Shown here: in pieces, positions 20,201-26,332 of the stretch
Layout of the letters: the number at the start of each line of letters is the position of its first letter
Position numbering within the stretch: position 1 is the first letter of the stretch
Assembly: GCA_024226535.1 (NCBI GenBank)
Contig: JAAELP010000245.1
Span: forward strand, 1 to 55,534
DNA from: Planctomycetota bacterium
Lineage (GTDB): Bacteria; Planctomycetota; Phycisphaerae; Phycisphaerales; SM1A02
Direction: 5' to 3'
Length of the DNA stretch: 55,534 bases
The notes under the pieces: generated by a model
Seen by the model: the letters and a program-made list of their open reading frames with translations, nothing else
What the model was told of the DNA's origin: nothing
Databases searched by the model: none
Made by a program: the position numbers and the translations under genes

Positions 20201-21154
20201 GTGCTGATCAGCGCCAGCCCGCGCTACATGGATCGCGTCAAGCAGATGGTGCGCGAGATCGACGTCGACCCGCCGCAGGTCCTCATCCAGGTCATGCTCG
20301 CGGAGGTGACGCTCGACGCTACCGACGACTGGGGCGTGAACCTCGACGCCATCTTCCGCACCGGCAGCGCCGTGGTCAGCGGCGGGTTCGCGCTCGGGAC
20401 GCCGCTGCTCGGCGTGCCCGGCGTGCCGAACATCCAGGTGGCGGGTACCGACTTCGACATGCTGATCCGCGCGATCCAGGAGCAGGGGCGTCTGGCCGTG
20501 CTCAGCAATCCTTCCGTGATGGTGGCGAACAACCAGACCGCGCGGATCCAGGTCGGCGAGACGATCCGCGTCGCATCCACCTCGAACATCACCGAGTCCG
20601 GCAACACGAACACCGGGACCGAGGAGAAGGAGGTCGGGACCATCCTTCAGGTCACGCCCTCGATCAACCCCGACGGCTTCGTGCGGCTTTCGGTGGAGCC
20701 GGAGATCTCCAACCTGACGAACCGGACGACGCAGATCAGCGAGAACCTCGAAGCCCCGATCATCACCGTGCGCACGGCCAACACCACCGTGACCGTTCGC
20801 GACGGCCAGACGATCGTCATCGGCGGGCTGATCTCCGATCGGTTCGAGCGCCGGGTGAGCAAGGTGCCGTTCTTCGGTGACATCCCGCTCGTGGGGGCGC
20901 TGTTCCGCAGCGAGTCGGAGAACTCCGCGCGGATCGAGCTGATGATCGTGCTGACGCCGCACGTGATCGACAGCCCGACCAACGCGGCGCGCGTCGAGCA
21001 GGTCACGAACGACGAGATCGATCGCCTGACGCTTCCGGAGCGGGTCAAGGAGAAGATTCGCCAGGGCAGCTTCGACCTGAGCGGCGGGCTCTTCGACGCG
21101 CAGGGCAACCCGGTCAAGATGGACATCGGTCCCGGTGGGGCGAACGAGGAGTGA
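8219..21154 (+). CDS. gspD: Giant GspD-type secretin with about 46 tandem N-domain repeats
   Basis: One uninterrupted frame of about 4311 residues; known secretins are usually 600-800. The ATG at 8219 has GGAGG eight bases upstream; GTG 8204 is an alternative. Order: signal peptide (to about residue 22), N0-like domain (about 40-120), a long tandem array of secretin N-domain-like repeats (about 120-4010), then the secretin channel domain (about 4020-4275). Each repeat of about 85 residues ends in a core like (S/T)NxLIVxAxxxxxxxIxxLIxxLD. I count about 46 cores, for example at 10574, 12706, 15482, 18310 and 20191. The channel domain has VLIQVMLAEV, GTILQVTPSI and VPFFGDIPLVGALFRS, the classic secretin signature, so the channel part looks intact. 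Residues about 1614-1658 are encoded by a palindromic repeat inserted in frame. It is the outer-membrane gate of the T2SS. Confidence 0.95.
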   Translation: MRRVWCGWCALFASALLGLDVLATQTADPAAVAPPAADEPVTIRFNFKGASFEQVLDFFSRTTGLPVVWETTAPGGTLDYLSPEAYELPEALRVLNIILQSKGVMLRLDDGLLYLQKLTEMQKEDIPTYIGEVPAGVTDDQIVTLVRQLGAATAAPLAEKLKTMVAAYGSVTALEQQNAIVITETAAQVRRLAQIIAEVDRAAPDDTIEFIKVRHAKPSELMEPLKALLSRRVESYVLDKKNKPKKVVKNEMSGLNISADDRTGVIIAKGLQNRINQLRETLRLLDVPGGGASRTTRTFALARLGAADAATTLTKLFEKIPEAERPTVIPFEDRGRVTVVGSAANVEEAAQLLAEIDGGGGGDTETVLVAIPLEHADPQAVMAATTGLLTRGQRSVVKILVGADRASLVVSGPPRDVEAVVAIVPVLDVARRVDREVRIVRLTSGDPADTLRRTRKLYDLQVEAAGTTDDPARELRADLDGEGRTLTLIGAKEAIEAFVSAMRTVESNTIVDRETRQIDVAHVDAGGIVAPLTALAGQLMTPRDGTAYVAPTIEPVDALDLLIVTALPSQFAVLESLVETLDVPDPADFRFRVVSLAGVTDVEMLLDRVDDAWERLAQGYADGEMPAPEIEHDAVTGNLVVSGRARAVALYEQALTETRRLLPPARSGRMITLRQARAGDVAEPLRELWERTAADDPARTVPDPEIDVIDHTNSLYVVAEEAQHQVIARYVQQLDRFEPTELPPLRLMQVRAADAAQIADLLRRRYDARPPEQRRETPVTVDADTATNTLIVTAHEDAFREIREFVDGVNQSGDARAERQTLIFPLQRARATDLATALEKLYPEPPMPLDRRGRPMPHLREPREVYVSADAATNTLIIEAPGERQASFEALLEQLDRVELPPRAQLRTYHIERGDPALIARTLTELARRGVLSEQPPDGSKPVDVQITAEPASRTLIVAGDETTFQQTEEILGDLEIVPVQRTLRVFDVTGVDPEVIADRAVRLYDEQTAQIPGARSVSVEVDRERGTVLAIADDEAMFVFAAIMAQLQQAIGPAPDVRLIPLEFADATEVVGYLDDLKTSHVALAGNFTGAPPMFQVIERTNSILVAAQPQHHEIVTALIRELDRNEPKEMPPLRILRLRTADAANLATALMRQYNQRPIDERNEKPISIAADAQTNALIVAAHDDLIGEIETIVSDLNAAGRMDTEGREIRIFPLRVARAEELARTIDTMYPEPPMPMDRRGRPMPHLREGREVVVRADVQTNAIIVDAPVQRMAGFEQLVEQLDRQKLGEESEIRTYEIRHASLEALAATLRDLAQTGALSPSGQDRRSPVLVTTEPVSQKLVVSGSSVIFERVEQVLEELDVKRTGPASTLRFFRLEHARAETLAPVLGELLAGEQVRGSGQTPQATEPVRVAADPRLNAVVVSGPTAVLNIADEMIAQLDVDPTGFAGRARSLRVVVVENADATELASSLEALFTEDAAGGVPPSFRVDAASNSLLVRATDDQFQTIEEVVRQIDRATIVSTRQMRMLPIDPSKATAADIARSLKQMLDNSGGARIQIISLDELLEGRKKEPRDAEEGAPSGASSARPPGVTGRWMTMLAAAVTAAPTTSPRRGERSASGSEPGEGRTSADAGPHLPRPEGEAILSRSAGEGSLVAAADPAPDAVSALRTALETSGDLTIAIDPATNSLVVVGSPRAIQRLAEFAEQLQEQIPAAPGRVRYVALPRETDARTLARLVDQTMRLITPVGGERGELRSRASVLPDVANNALIITCTDGDFETIGSLVAALAQPLPPEQVMVKVYQLQTVTADRAAASVRDLIAPAAPRRGRGRAAEQVREMAVTLLDGDRTIDGVFNPAKIRVTADQPTNSIVVRGPEEAIGFIDRYIEMIDQAPVNVRSTLKLFPLQHARARDLQGMLRNIFRARFQSTRRRSGPQPIQPEFTSDNRTNTLLVTASPEQLVEVEDLLGDLDRELGDAVHPLRLVELTAARPSQVARILDNVVVGSDQERRTTTMIVPDDGSGMLLVRADAAVNAEIDRVLAEIDRDAAGGFAVRTITLERADAQAVAGALQRFFDDRSRIASSGRGRRGQSRRVSIVGDAASSTLLVAASDADFEEIAKLVAQFDSPQATQAWSFRVFTLEHAKATEIHETVQAMVNILDWNQGPSFWNFNRRGGGGRANRNRGTLAVRAEPRLNAIIATGEGDKFALVENLIEILDVPIAEGSGQFVRMYPVRNAEIDLVADVTRELFTKPRRWWEDPDPDEIKIRVDRASRTLIVSADEREHEEIAAVIAGIDDELATPDTEVAVLPIEFADARDVERTLTSFLRDRARAAGRRRPDASVIASASANSIVVSASAGEMATLRDLLRQLDQADVSGDRVVEIIALAQGDAEEIGRILREQFGRRGGTGVVVTTDSRTNSLIINGPRQQYAQVRALVDQLDRPRASDETIIRTYALEGAQADEAVRILSSTLQLDARGETEGVTIKLDEETPAVEVKAQITADPRSNSVIVTATSESLPVIEQLIRQIDDVPAVSPVEYRIIPLDHAMADDVSLTLRLVGAWRDGPGPEPNFDYNRIENQLIVAATADQFEQIAKIVSELDQPSQRERVTDFVPLQYAEAEQVAEALEVFYGVRAFEADTPGKRNTRIVADPATNSLVITADESEWDGIRALLSKLDSEEYDASLQLEVIPLVYADARSVARAINDAFQGRIERDRRQERARERGRQTGGGGGEDDRREPVTPSVLVEAEEWVGASAEVQTNSVIVSANRQNIRKILDIVERLDVADFARLPAPRLIPVGAGDPIQLARSLTELYEQERGDRQGVRIVGDVASSTLVVRAADEEFEQIAVLAEALQQQASDAGLTVRIISLVTAPALRVADAMREAYAARAEQANLPLSIQVDAAGNNLVVASTAALIDEVAETAEQLDRLAPAAGQGIFIIELEHISPDAARSVIETIGLHRPPARDTTSRLVTEPIKVSNLRGRNAIIVIANPADRDTIIGLVKAIDVEPALADSEMRVVPLRNADARALAQILQQVLSPTDQQANTSLARAVQEQVRRLSVHRGGLNEPDLHLDLTKPVRVIADPAMNALVLSSTVENLDALVELVAMFDTLPIAGAVTVQLFPLENIAAQQFLRITRDLFSQGKELGQIPGSSVQGVPVGMVGKALFEEIALSSDERTNTVIVAGSEDAVALVEVLKQRLDAEMAMGWVEPRLLRLRFADATDLADMLDAIIVRGMTEAPQSSPLQTQVGRLRMARMEGGEGRVLESDVFHPMSRLVIRPSEQLNALILIGSPVNLDIVSELVSMLDVEAASPDATVRIYPVKNASAARLQSTITRLFDQQVRSKAIRPEDRVIVEADQRTNSLIVTTSPRSFAVLEGLLASLDTEVAPDVREIRRIEITNASAERLALFIQELMDARLDRLRTTQPETAELERATIMADSRSNSLVIVAGDESYAVIERLAADLDQSTLSELGLVEVLAVHKGNIDRIAEAVDAVMERRYADMPAKIRDAQKPLVLTDPRTNSLLVAANQEDLTAIRNLLEQLEAAPLHPAVGLHVIELPFSASAESLAPRLQRLMRERQQSLGEGRRPSDRVSVEPDPVGNTLIVAASAENREIVDQLLDLLMKAGSETIAGRVFEVIPVTSSRASDLVDLLDDLYVKEANRVRGPDAVRVTADERLNAVLVNADKQDVVALRDLIDELDGSQPAVVVEIKYLPLQSADAAETVGLIEDILSGRGIGARAGSEQATVVKYLRQLVADEDGVVPPRDAETEIEQIEVSAAIRESIVLTPDVRTNTVIVSAPQPAMAMLEQMILDIDSTTTGSKNIAIFKLVNADATAMAEILVDLFNLRQGRDELVLKPREDGMLGPGSVDLESTDLTAVPDQRQQLSITVDSRTNSLLVSGTPMYLDLVAEVVEELDALEANERQTYVYKLMNAQALEVARVLGEFVREEQEKLIGTLSPDQIGSAARLLEREITIQGDESSNSVLISASPRYMDRVKQMVREIDVDPPQVLIQVMLAEVTLDATDDWGVNLDAIFRTGSAVVSGGFALGTPLLGVPGVPNIQVAGTDFDMLIRAIQEQGRLAVLSNPSVMVANNQTARIQVGETIRVASTSNITESGNTNTGTEEKEVGTILQVTPSINPDGFVRLSVEPEISNLTNRTTQISENLEAPIITVRTANTTVTVRDGQTIVIGGLISDRFERRVSKVPFFGDIPLVGALFRSESENSARIELMIVLTPHVIDSPTNAARVEQVTNDEIDRLTLPERVKEKIRQGSFDLSGGLFDAQGNPVKMDIGPGGANEE
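10421..12325 (+). repeat. Duplicated block of secretin repeats
   Basis: Two successive blocks, each of about three N-domain repeats, are related at an offset of 1173 bases. The clearest piece is 10742-10801 versus 11915-11974, with 57 of 60 bases identical, both coding YPEPPMPxDRRGRPMPHLRE. The flanking segments (ELPPLRLMQVRAADAAQIA versus EMPPLRILRLRTADAANLA) are recognisably homologous. This indicates growth of the array by block duplication. Confidence 0.75.
13059..13189. repeat. REP-like palindromic element inserted in frame within gspD
   Basis: This 131-base stretch holds three perfect stems: CTCTCCCCG/CGGGGAGAG (13060-13068 with 13072-13080), GCCTCGCCC/GGGCGAGGC (13141-13149 with 13153-13161) and CCTCTCCCGC/GCGGGAGAGG (13165-13174 with 13178-13187). 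GTGAGGG and CCCTCAC in between can also pair. Such CTCTCCC...GGGAGAG elements are normally intergenic dispersed repeats in many bacteria. Here it is read through without a stop, giving a Ser/Arg/Gly-rich linker unlike the surrounding repeats. Confidence 0.8.
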
Positions 21155-21159
21155 CGACC

Positions 21160-21729
21160 GTGCGTCTGCGTGCCCGCCTCGCCGTCGCCGTGGCTTCGCT
21201 CGCGTCGCTCGCCGCGTGCCAGACCGAGCGGGTGGTGACCAGCGACGGGCGTCCCATGCCGCCCAAGCCCCGCGCCGTGGCGCCGGCGCCGTACGGGATC
21301 GAACCGAACCAGCTCATGGTGCTGATCGCCGCCAAGGCGGACGACAGCGACGGCAACGGTTATCCGGACCGGGTCATCGTCACCAACGCCGCCTTGTTCC
21401 GGTACCCGGAGCATCCAGGCGTCGCCCTCGAGGCGAACGGCGCGATGATCTTCACGCTCTGGCGACTCGGCGACGTCCACCGGGAAGGCGCCGAGCCGAT
21501 CGCCGAGTGGCGCTTCGATCTTCCCGGCGACATGGCCGACGCGCCGTCGCGGCGCTCGACCAGCGGGACGATCTACCGGTTTGCGCTGAGCCTCCTGGAT
21601 GCCGGGGGCAGCGATCGCATGCCCCCGACCGTGGGCGATCTCCGCGCCCGGTACGAGCCGGCGAGCGGTGCTCCGGTCATCAGGTCATCCGACGAGGTGC
21701 GAGCGGTTCATATCGGCGGGCAACGGTGA
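21160..21729 (+). CDS. Small lipoprotein of the type II secretion operon
   Basis: About 189 residues. GTG 21160 is preferred because GAGGAG lies eight bases upstream; GTG 21151, which overlaps the gspD stop, is possible. The N-terminus is a lipoprotein signal peptide ending in the lipobox LAAC (Cys20). The mature part is small and soluble-looking, with KADDSDGNGYPDRVIV, a loop that could bind calcium, and two or three beta-rich segments. No family recognised. As the last gene after the giant secretin it could be a pilotin-like or accessory lipoprotein, but that is inferred from position only. It is convergent with the HD-GYP gene, 28 bases away. Confidence 0.75.
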   Translation: MRLRARLAVAVASLASLAACQTERVVTSDGRPMPPKPRAVAPAPYGIEPNQLMVLIAAKADDSDGNGYPDRVIVTNAALFRYPEHPGVALEANGAMIFTLWRLGDVHREGAEPIAEWRFDLPGDMADAPSRRSTSGTIYRFALSLLDAGGSDRMPPTVGDLRARYEPASGAPVIRSSDEVRAVHIGGQR

Positions 21730-21757
21730 GCGCAGCCGAGCGTGATCGCGCGGTGTC

Positions 21758-23383
21758 TTACGCAGCCATCGAATCCTGCGCCGCGTGGCGTTCGATCATG
21801 TTGTCGTAGGACGAGAGGTCCATGCTCAGGAACACCTTGACCAACTCGTGGTCCCACTGGGCGCCGGCGCCGAGCTGCATCTCGCGGAGGACGGTCTCGC
21901 GTGCGATGCGCGGACGGTAGGCACGGTCGGAGCTCATCGCGTCGAACGCGTCGGCGACGGCGAGGATACGGCCGATCAGCGGGATGCGGCTGCCGCGCAG
22001 TCCCTGCGGGTAGCCGCCGCCGTCCCAGCGTTCGTGGTGGTAGAGGACGCCCGGAAGCACGTCCTGGAGCGGCTCGATGTCCTTGAGGATGTTGTAGCCG
22101 ATCGTGGGGTGCTTCTTGATCGCCTCGAACTCCTCGTCGGTGAGCCGGCCCGGCTTGAGCAGGACGGCCTCCGGCACGCCGATCTTCCCCATGTCGTGCA
22201 GCACGCCGGCGAGGCGGACACGCTCGGCCTGCTCGTCGTTCATGCCGATCGCTCGCGAGAGCTTCGAGGCAAGGTGGGCGACGCGCTCGGAGTGACCGCG
22301 GGTGTACTGGTCCTTGGCGTCGATCGAAGCACTGAGGGCGTTGATGATGCCGAGGAACGTCGTTCGCTGCTCGCTGTACATCGACGAGTTGTGGAGGAAC
22401 GCGCCCATGAAGTCGGCGGTCGCACTGATGAGCTGCATGTCGTTGCTGCTCACGTGCGGATCCGGGTCGTTCTTGCTGCCCGCGATCACCACGCCCGCGA
22501 GTTGGCTGTCGCAGAGCAGCGGGTTGACGAAGACTTCCGAGCCGACGATCCGGGCGAGCTCGCTCGTCGCCTCCTCGAGCACCTCCGGACGGGCGTCGGC
22601 GTCACGCTGGCTTACGATTTCGCCCGCGAGACGGTCGTAGCGCGTGTGCGAGCACGGGATCTGTCCCGTGAGGATGAGCTCGTTGATGAGCCCGCGGCCC
22701 AGGGCCGTGAGCGAGGAGAAGCGCACCGCGATCCACTGGAACTCGAGCGTCGTCAGCAGCAGCTCGCAGGCCATGTTCACGAAGCCCTTGGGATCGCTGA
22801 GATCGTTCATCAGCTCGCCGACGCGGTAGAGCAGGCTCATCTGCTCGTAGCTCTCGATGAGCTGCTTGCTGAAGGTGGAGATCGTGTGCGTGTCGTCGTC
22901 GACACGGAGCATGTCCTCGTGCATCCAGCGAAGCACGCGTGCCCAGTGATCGACGTCTTCCCGGCGGTGCCGGGCGAGCGGCTCCAGCGCCATCCGGGCG
23001 TCCGTTGCGTCGGCGCCGGCCGAGCGGCAGAGCGCCTCGTACGCTTCGCCGTGCAAGGAATCGGGGCCGATCGCCATCGCGGCGAGGATCGTCGCATCGC
23101 CGACCGCGGGCTCACCGACGATCGGCAGCAACCAGCATCCGGGAATGACCTCGACCACCTCCGGCGAAGCTGCCCCCGGCCATCCCGCGGTGGAGCGGCT
23201 GAGCAGCTCGCGCATCCGCGGCGACCGCAGCCAGGCGTCGGCGGAGCCCCAGCCGTCCGGCTCGGAGACGAGCTGGTCGCGATGGTCCCACTGCCACACC
23301 GGCAACCCGAGCTGGCGACAGCGACCGGTCATGGTCGGCACGGTAGCCGAGGTGCCCAGGATCTTCGGTTGCTGGTCGTTCAT
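21758..23383 (-). CDS. GAF-like and HD-GYP domain cyclic-di-GMP phosphodiesterase
   Basis: About 541 residues. The ATG at 23383 overlaps the stop of the receiver gene by four bases; the longer open frame upstream is antisense noise. Residues about 190-340 look like a GAF-type sensor domain. The C-terminal HD-GYP domain has HSERVAHLASKLS, the HD pair in LAGVLHDMGKIGVPE (near residue 397), HHERWDGGGYPQGL containing the GYP motif, and DAFDAMSSDRAYR. All metal ligands appear present, so it should hydrolyse cyclic-di-GMP. The N-terminal 190 residues are not recognised. Being downstream of the pilus cluster and co-translated with a receiver, it probably acts as the output of the signalling pathway that controls the pilus. 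Confidence 0.9.
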   Translation of the reverse strand: MNDQQPKILGTSATVPTMTGRCRQLGLPVWQWDHRDQLVSEPDGWGSADAWLRSPRMRELLSRSTAGWPGAASPEVVEVIPGCWLLPIVGEPAVGDATILAAMAIGPDSLHGEAYEALCRSAGADATDARMALEPLARHRREDVDHWARVLRWMHEDMLRVDDDTHTISTFSKQLIESYEQMSLLYRVGELMNDLSDPKGFVNMACELLLTTLEFQWIAVRFSSLTALGRGLINELILTGQIPCSHTRYDRLAGEIVSQRDADARPEVLEEATSELARIVGSEVFVNPLLCDSQLAGVVIAGSKNDPDPHVSSNDMQLISATADFMGAFLHNSSMYSEQRTTFLGIINALSASIDAKDQYTRGHSERVAHLASKLSRAIGMNDEQAERVRLAGVLHDMGKIGVPEAVLLKPGRLTDEEFEAIKKHPTIGYNILKDIEPLQDVLPGVLYHHERWDGGGYPQGLRGSRIPLIGRILAVADAFDAMSSDRAYRPRIARETVLREMQLGAGAQWDHELVKVFLSMDLSSYDNMIERHAAQDSMAA

Positions 23384-23808
23384 GGTGCGTAGGTGCCGGG
23401 GGCCGAGTGCCTGCCCGCGTTCGTCTGCGGAGCTCGCTCGAGCAGCTCGTTGACCTTCCCGAGGAGGTGACGCGGGCTGAACGGCTTGGCCAGCAGCGCG
23501 CGCACGTTGGTCTCCGCCAGCTCGGCGAGGGGAGCGCGATGACCGCGCGCGGTGAGCATGATGAGCGGGATCTCGGCGGTTTCCTTGTTCTTGCGCAGCC
23601 GCGTGGCGAGCTCCAGCCCGCTGCCGCCCGGCATCTGGAAGTCCGTGATGATGAGATCCGGCAGCTCGCGGCACGCGAGATCAAACGCCCGGTTGCCGTT
23701 GTTGGCGATGATCACGGTGAGCCCATCGTGCCGGAGCTTGAAGCTCACCACGTGCACGACGTGCGGTTCGTCATCGACTACGAGAACGGTCCTGGTTCCA
23801 GCGTCCAT
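23380..23808 (-). CDS. Single-domain response regulator (CheY-like receiver)
   Basis: About 142 residues from ATG 23808 (MDAGTRTVLVVDDEP); the open frame extends upstream but without homologous sequence. It is a complete receiver: acidic pair in VLVVDDEP, phosphoacceptor Asp56 in LIITDFQMPG, Thr in LIMLTARG, and Lys in LAKPFS. There is no output domain. Its stop overlaps the HD-GYP start, so the two are probably translated together and act as a split receiver/HD-GYP pair. The likely partner kinase is the membrane histidine kinase at the head of the same gene run, though this pairing is inferred. Confidence 0.9.
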   Translation of the reverse strand: MDAGTRTVLVVDDEPHVVHVVSFKLRHDGLTVIIANNGNRAFDLACRELPDLIITDFQMPGGSGLELATRLRKNKETAEIPLIMLTARGHRAPLAELAETNVRALLAKPFSPRHLLGKVNELLERAPQTNAGRHSAPGTYAP

Positions 23809-23926
23809 CAGGGGGTGCCTTCCGATCGCGCCAACCGCCCGGAACGCGCCGGCGCGGATGCTCCCAGAGCATCGGCCAGATGCCGGGGGCACTTGACGAC
23901 GGGTCGGGGGTGTCCGGTAATGCCCA

Positions 23927-25219
23927 TCACTCGATCACCTGCGCCAGGCTCCCCGGCACGAGACGAACCGGCATCGGACCCACGCGGAACCCCGGCGGGG
24001 CGTCATTGAGGAACGTGTCGCGGTAGAGCACGGAAACGTTCGCGCCGGAGATGGCGATCGAGCCGCCGGCGATGAGCGCGCCCTCGATGATGACGTCGCC
24101 GTCGATCTGGACGTTGCCGCTGACGTACACGAGGCCCGAGATCACGCCGGGGTAGAGATCGTTCTTGTCCGAGTCCCCGTGGCCCTTGTACGGCGTGTCC
24201 GTGGGGTTGTAGTTCGTGCTCTCGGCGTTCTCGTCGAGATGGCCCGGCCCCGGGGCGATGCGGATGCTTCCCTGCACGAGCAGGCTGGGGTAGTCCGGTA
24301 GCGCGGGCTCGAACGTGACCGTGTCCGAGATCTCGGTGCCCGGGCCCGCGTTCAGCAGCACGAGGGTGCCGACGAGACGCGTCCCCTGGATCTCGAGGCT
24401 CTGGCCTCCGCAATCGATGACGTAGATGCCGAGGGGGTTCGTCGCTCCGTATGGGTTGCGCCCCGGGCTCAGCACCTTCCTTCGGATGCGGTTGCTGGAG
24501 ATCGAGCCGATGCCGATCGGTGTGCCCCGGGAGACGTACTGCTCGAAGATCCACGAGATCGGCAGCTCGCGGGCGTCGGCGCCGGTCGCGGTCGCGCCGC
24601 CGAACGCGTCACCGGAGATCAGGCCCACCGCCTCGACGTCCGCGTCCACCACGGCGCTGGAGGCCACCACGTTTCCGTTGCTCGTGACGAGACCGTCGGC
24701 GGTGAGCGTCGCCGTGTTGATCATCAGGTTCCCGCCGGCGTGAAGCGCGCTGCCGAGGCTCGAGGCCGGGTCGGCTGGCTCGTCGGGCTGAAGACGCGCG
24801 CTGAGCGAGTACGACGCCGTGTTGACGGCCCCCGTGGCGACGATCTCGAACGCGTCGGTGGGATCGTCGAGCAGGTTGCCGTCGGGGTCGGTGACCATCC
24901 AGGTGTAGCTGCCCCGGCCCATGGTCACCGGTGAGATCGGTGCATCGGAGTCGAACTGGAGCCGCCAGTCGCTGTTGGCGGCTTCGGCGGCGTCGATCGC
25001 GTTGGCTACGGCGAGGAGGCCGGTGTCGATGCCCGCCTGCGCGATCGTCTGGGCATCGGACCAGTCGCGCGTGAGGCTCGCGCCGCGGAACTGCATGTGC
25101 GAGACGTGCAGCGCGGTGAGGCCGATCAGCGCCACCGCGGTCGCGATCGCGAGGATGAGCACGTAGGCGGCGCCACGTCGGCGGCGAAGGACGCGGCGTT
25201 TCGGGGTGTGGTCGATCAT
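23927..25219 (-). CDS. PilX-like pilus assembly protein with beta-repeat C-terminal region
   Basis: About 430 residues. ATG 25219 overlaps the stop of the upstream pilin gene by four bases. A basic N-terminus (RRVLRRRRGAAY) precedes one transmembrane helix, without Glu5, as in PilX or GspK-type proteins. The middle region (SDAQTIAQAGIDTGLLAVANAI) matches the PilX helix. The C-terminal 250 residues are rich in short beta repeats such as GNVQIDGDVIIEGALIAGGSIAISG, resembling a bactofilin or right-handed beta-helix. It may be a tip or surface protein of the pilus. No catalytic motif seen. Confidence 0.65.
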   Translation of the reverse strand: MIDHTPKRRVLRRRRGAAYVLILAIATAVALIGLTALHVSHMQFRGASLTRDWSDAQTIAQAGIDTGLLAVANAIDAAEAANSDWRLQFDSDAPISPVTMGRGSYTWMVTDPDGNLLDDPTDAFEIVATGAVNTASYSLSARLQPDEPADPASSLGSALHAGGNLMINTATLTADGLVTSNGNVVASSAVVDADVEAVGLISGDAFGGATATGADARELPISWIFEQYVSRGTPIGIGSISSNRIRRKVLSPGRNPYGATNPLGIYVIDCGGQSLEIQGTRLVGTLVLLNAGPGTEISDTVTFEPALPDYPSLLVQGSIRIAPGPGHLDENAESTNYNPTDTPYKGHGDSDKNDLYPGVISGLVYVSGNVQIDGDVIIEGALIAGGSIAISGANVSVLYRDTFLNDAPPGFRVGPMPVRLVPGSLAQVIE

Positions 25220-26313
25220 TGGTTCACCCCGTGCAGGATCGCGTCGTCCAGCAGGAAGTCGGTGACGGGCTGAGAGTCCGAGGACAGCACGCCCACGTAC
25301 ACGGCCTGGGGCGTCCCGGTGAACACGGGCGTGAAATCGAAGGTGATCTCGGTCCAGTCGCCGAACACCCAGACCGGGTCCCCAAACAGGAAGATCGGGT
25401 CCTCGTCGAAGTAGAGGGTCGCCATCGGTACGAGGAGACACGCCGGCGTGTCGTGCGGCGCCGCCCAGACACGGAAGCGGTAGGTCTTCCCGGACACCAG
25501 GTGCCCCGTCACGTCCTGGTACGCGCCGGCCCAGGAGGCCGCGCGGTTCGTCACCGCGATCGACCTGGCGCCACCATGGCTCCACGGCGTGTACTCGTTG
25601 ATCGACGCGAAGAACCCGATCCAGTGCGTCGTCCCGTCCTCGAAGCCGGGGTTGCTCAGCAGGTTCATGGCCGCGGGCGGCGGGTGGTTGAGCAGGGCCG
25701 TTCCAGAGGAGAGCCGCGCCGAGGTGTGGTCACCCACCTGGAGTTCCACGCCCACCCAGCTCGTGTAGTTCAGGTCCGACGCCAGCGTCGCATCGTTGAT
25801 GCCGTCGCGCGACTTCATCGAGACGTGCGTGGTTTGCCCGCCCCACGCGTCGGTCACCGTCACCGTGATGTGCTTGAGGCCCGTCTGGACCAGCGGCGAG
25901 CCGATCTCGCTCGGGTCGGCGGGGTTCACGTTGTGGACGTTCACACTGCGCGTCCAGCCGGTAAACCGAGCCATCGGCGTTCCGTCCGGTTCCAGCGGGG
26001 GTTCGTTGGCCAGACCGTTGTAGTCGTCCACGTCGTCCCAAGTCGCCCGGTCGTCGTCGCCCTCGCCGACCTCGCGGCCGCCGGCGCTGCCGTCCACGTC
26101 GGGATCGGTGTAGGCCGCGCGGAGGATCTCGCTCATGAGCTGGCCGGCGAGCATGTCGCGTTGCTGGTTCGCCGTCTGCACCGCGCGCGTGCGGGCGGTT
26201 GCCCCGAACGTGCTCAGGGCGGCGACGAGGACGACGCTCACGAGGGCGAGCGAGATCACCGCCTCGATCAGGGTGAAGGCGGTTCGTGAGCGGTGTCGGC
26301 TGGTGGTGATCAT
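25216..26313 (-). CDS. GspI/PilV-like minor pilin with C-terminal carbohydrate-binding-like domain
   Basis: 365 residues, ATG 26313 with GAGAGGG close upstream. The prepilin motif is RTA|FTLIEAVISLALVSVVL, with Ala at -1 and Glu at +5. The continuation TARTRAVQTANQQRDMLAGQLMSEIL resembles GspI/PilV. From about residue 215 a second domain begins with NLLSNPGFEDGTTHWIGF and includes SHGGARSIAVTNRAASWAGAYQDVT and SGKTYRFRVWA, a pattern typical of carbohydrate-binding modules of the CBM4/9 jelly-roll type. A pilin carrying such a domain would put an adhesin on the pilus. Overlaps the PilX-like gene by four bases. Confidence 0.8.
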   Translation of the reverse strand: MITTSRHRSRTAFTLIEAVISLALVSVVLVAALSTFGATARTRAVQTANQQRDMLAGQLMSEILRAAYTDPDVDGSAGGREVGEGDDDRATWDDVDDYNGLANEPPLEPDGTPMARFTGWTRSVNVHNVNPADPSEIGSPLVQTGLKHITVTVTDAWGGQTTHVSMKSRDGINDATLASDLNYTSWVGVELQVGDHTSARLSSGTALLNHPPPAAMNLLSNPGFEDGTTHWIGFFASINEYTPWSHGGARSIAVTNRAASWAGAYQDVTGHLVSGKTYRFRVWAAPHDTPACLLVPMATLYFDEDPIFLFGDPVWVFGDWTEITFDFTPVFTGTPQAVYVGVLSSDSQPVTDFLLDDAILHGVNQ

Positions 26314-26332
26314 CGGGCCCTCTCCGGCGGGG

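Noticed and set aside
17141..20962. Antisense open frame of over 1200 codons opposite the secretin gene
   Set aside because: Rich in His, Arg, Asp and Leu with no recognisable domain, and it mirrors the codon bias of the high-GC plus-strand gene. Similar antisense frames exist opposite many genes here.
8219..21154. Giant secretin as an assembly artefact of collapsed or expanded repeats
   Set aside because: The frame stays open for 12.9 kb, repeats are divergent rather than identical except for one block, and both the signal peptide and the channel domain are present. Misassembly would be expected to give identical copies. Long reads would settle it.
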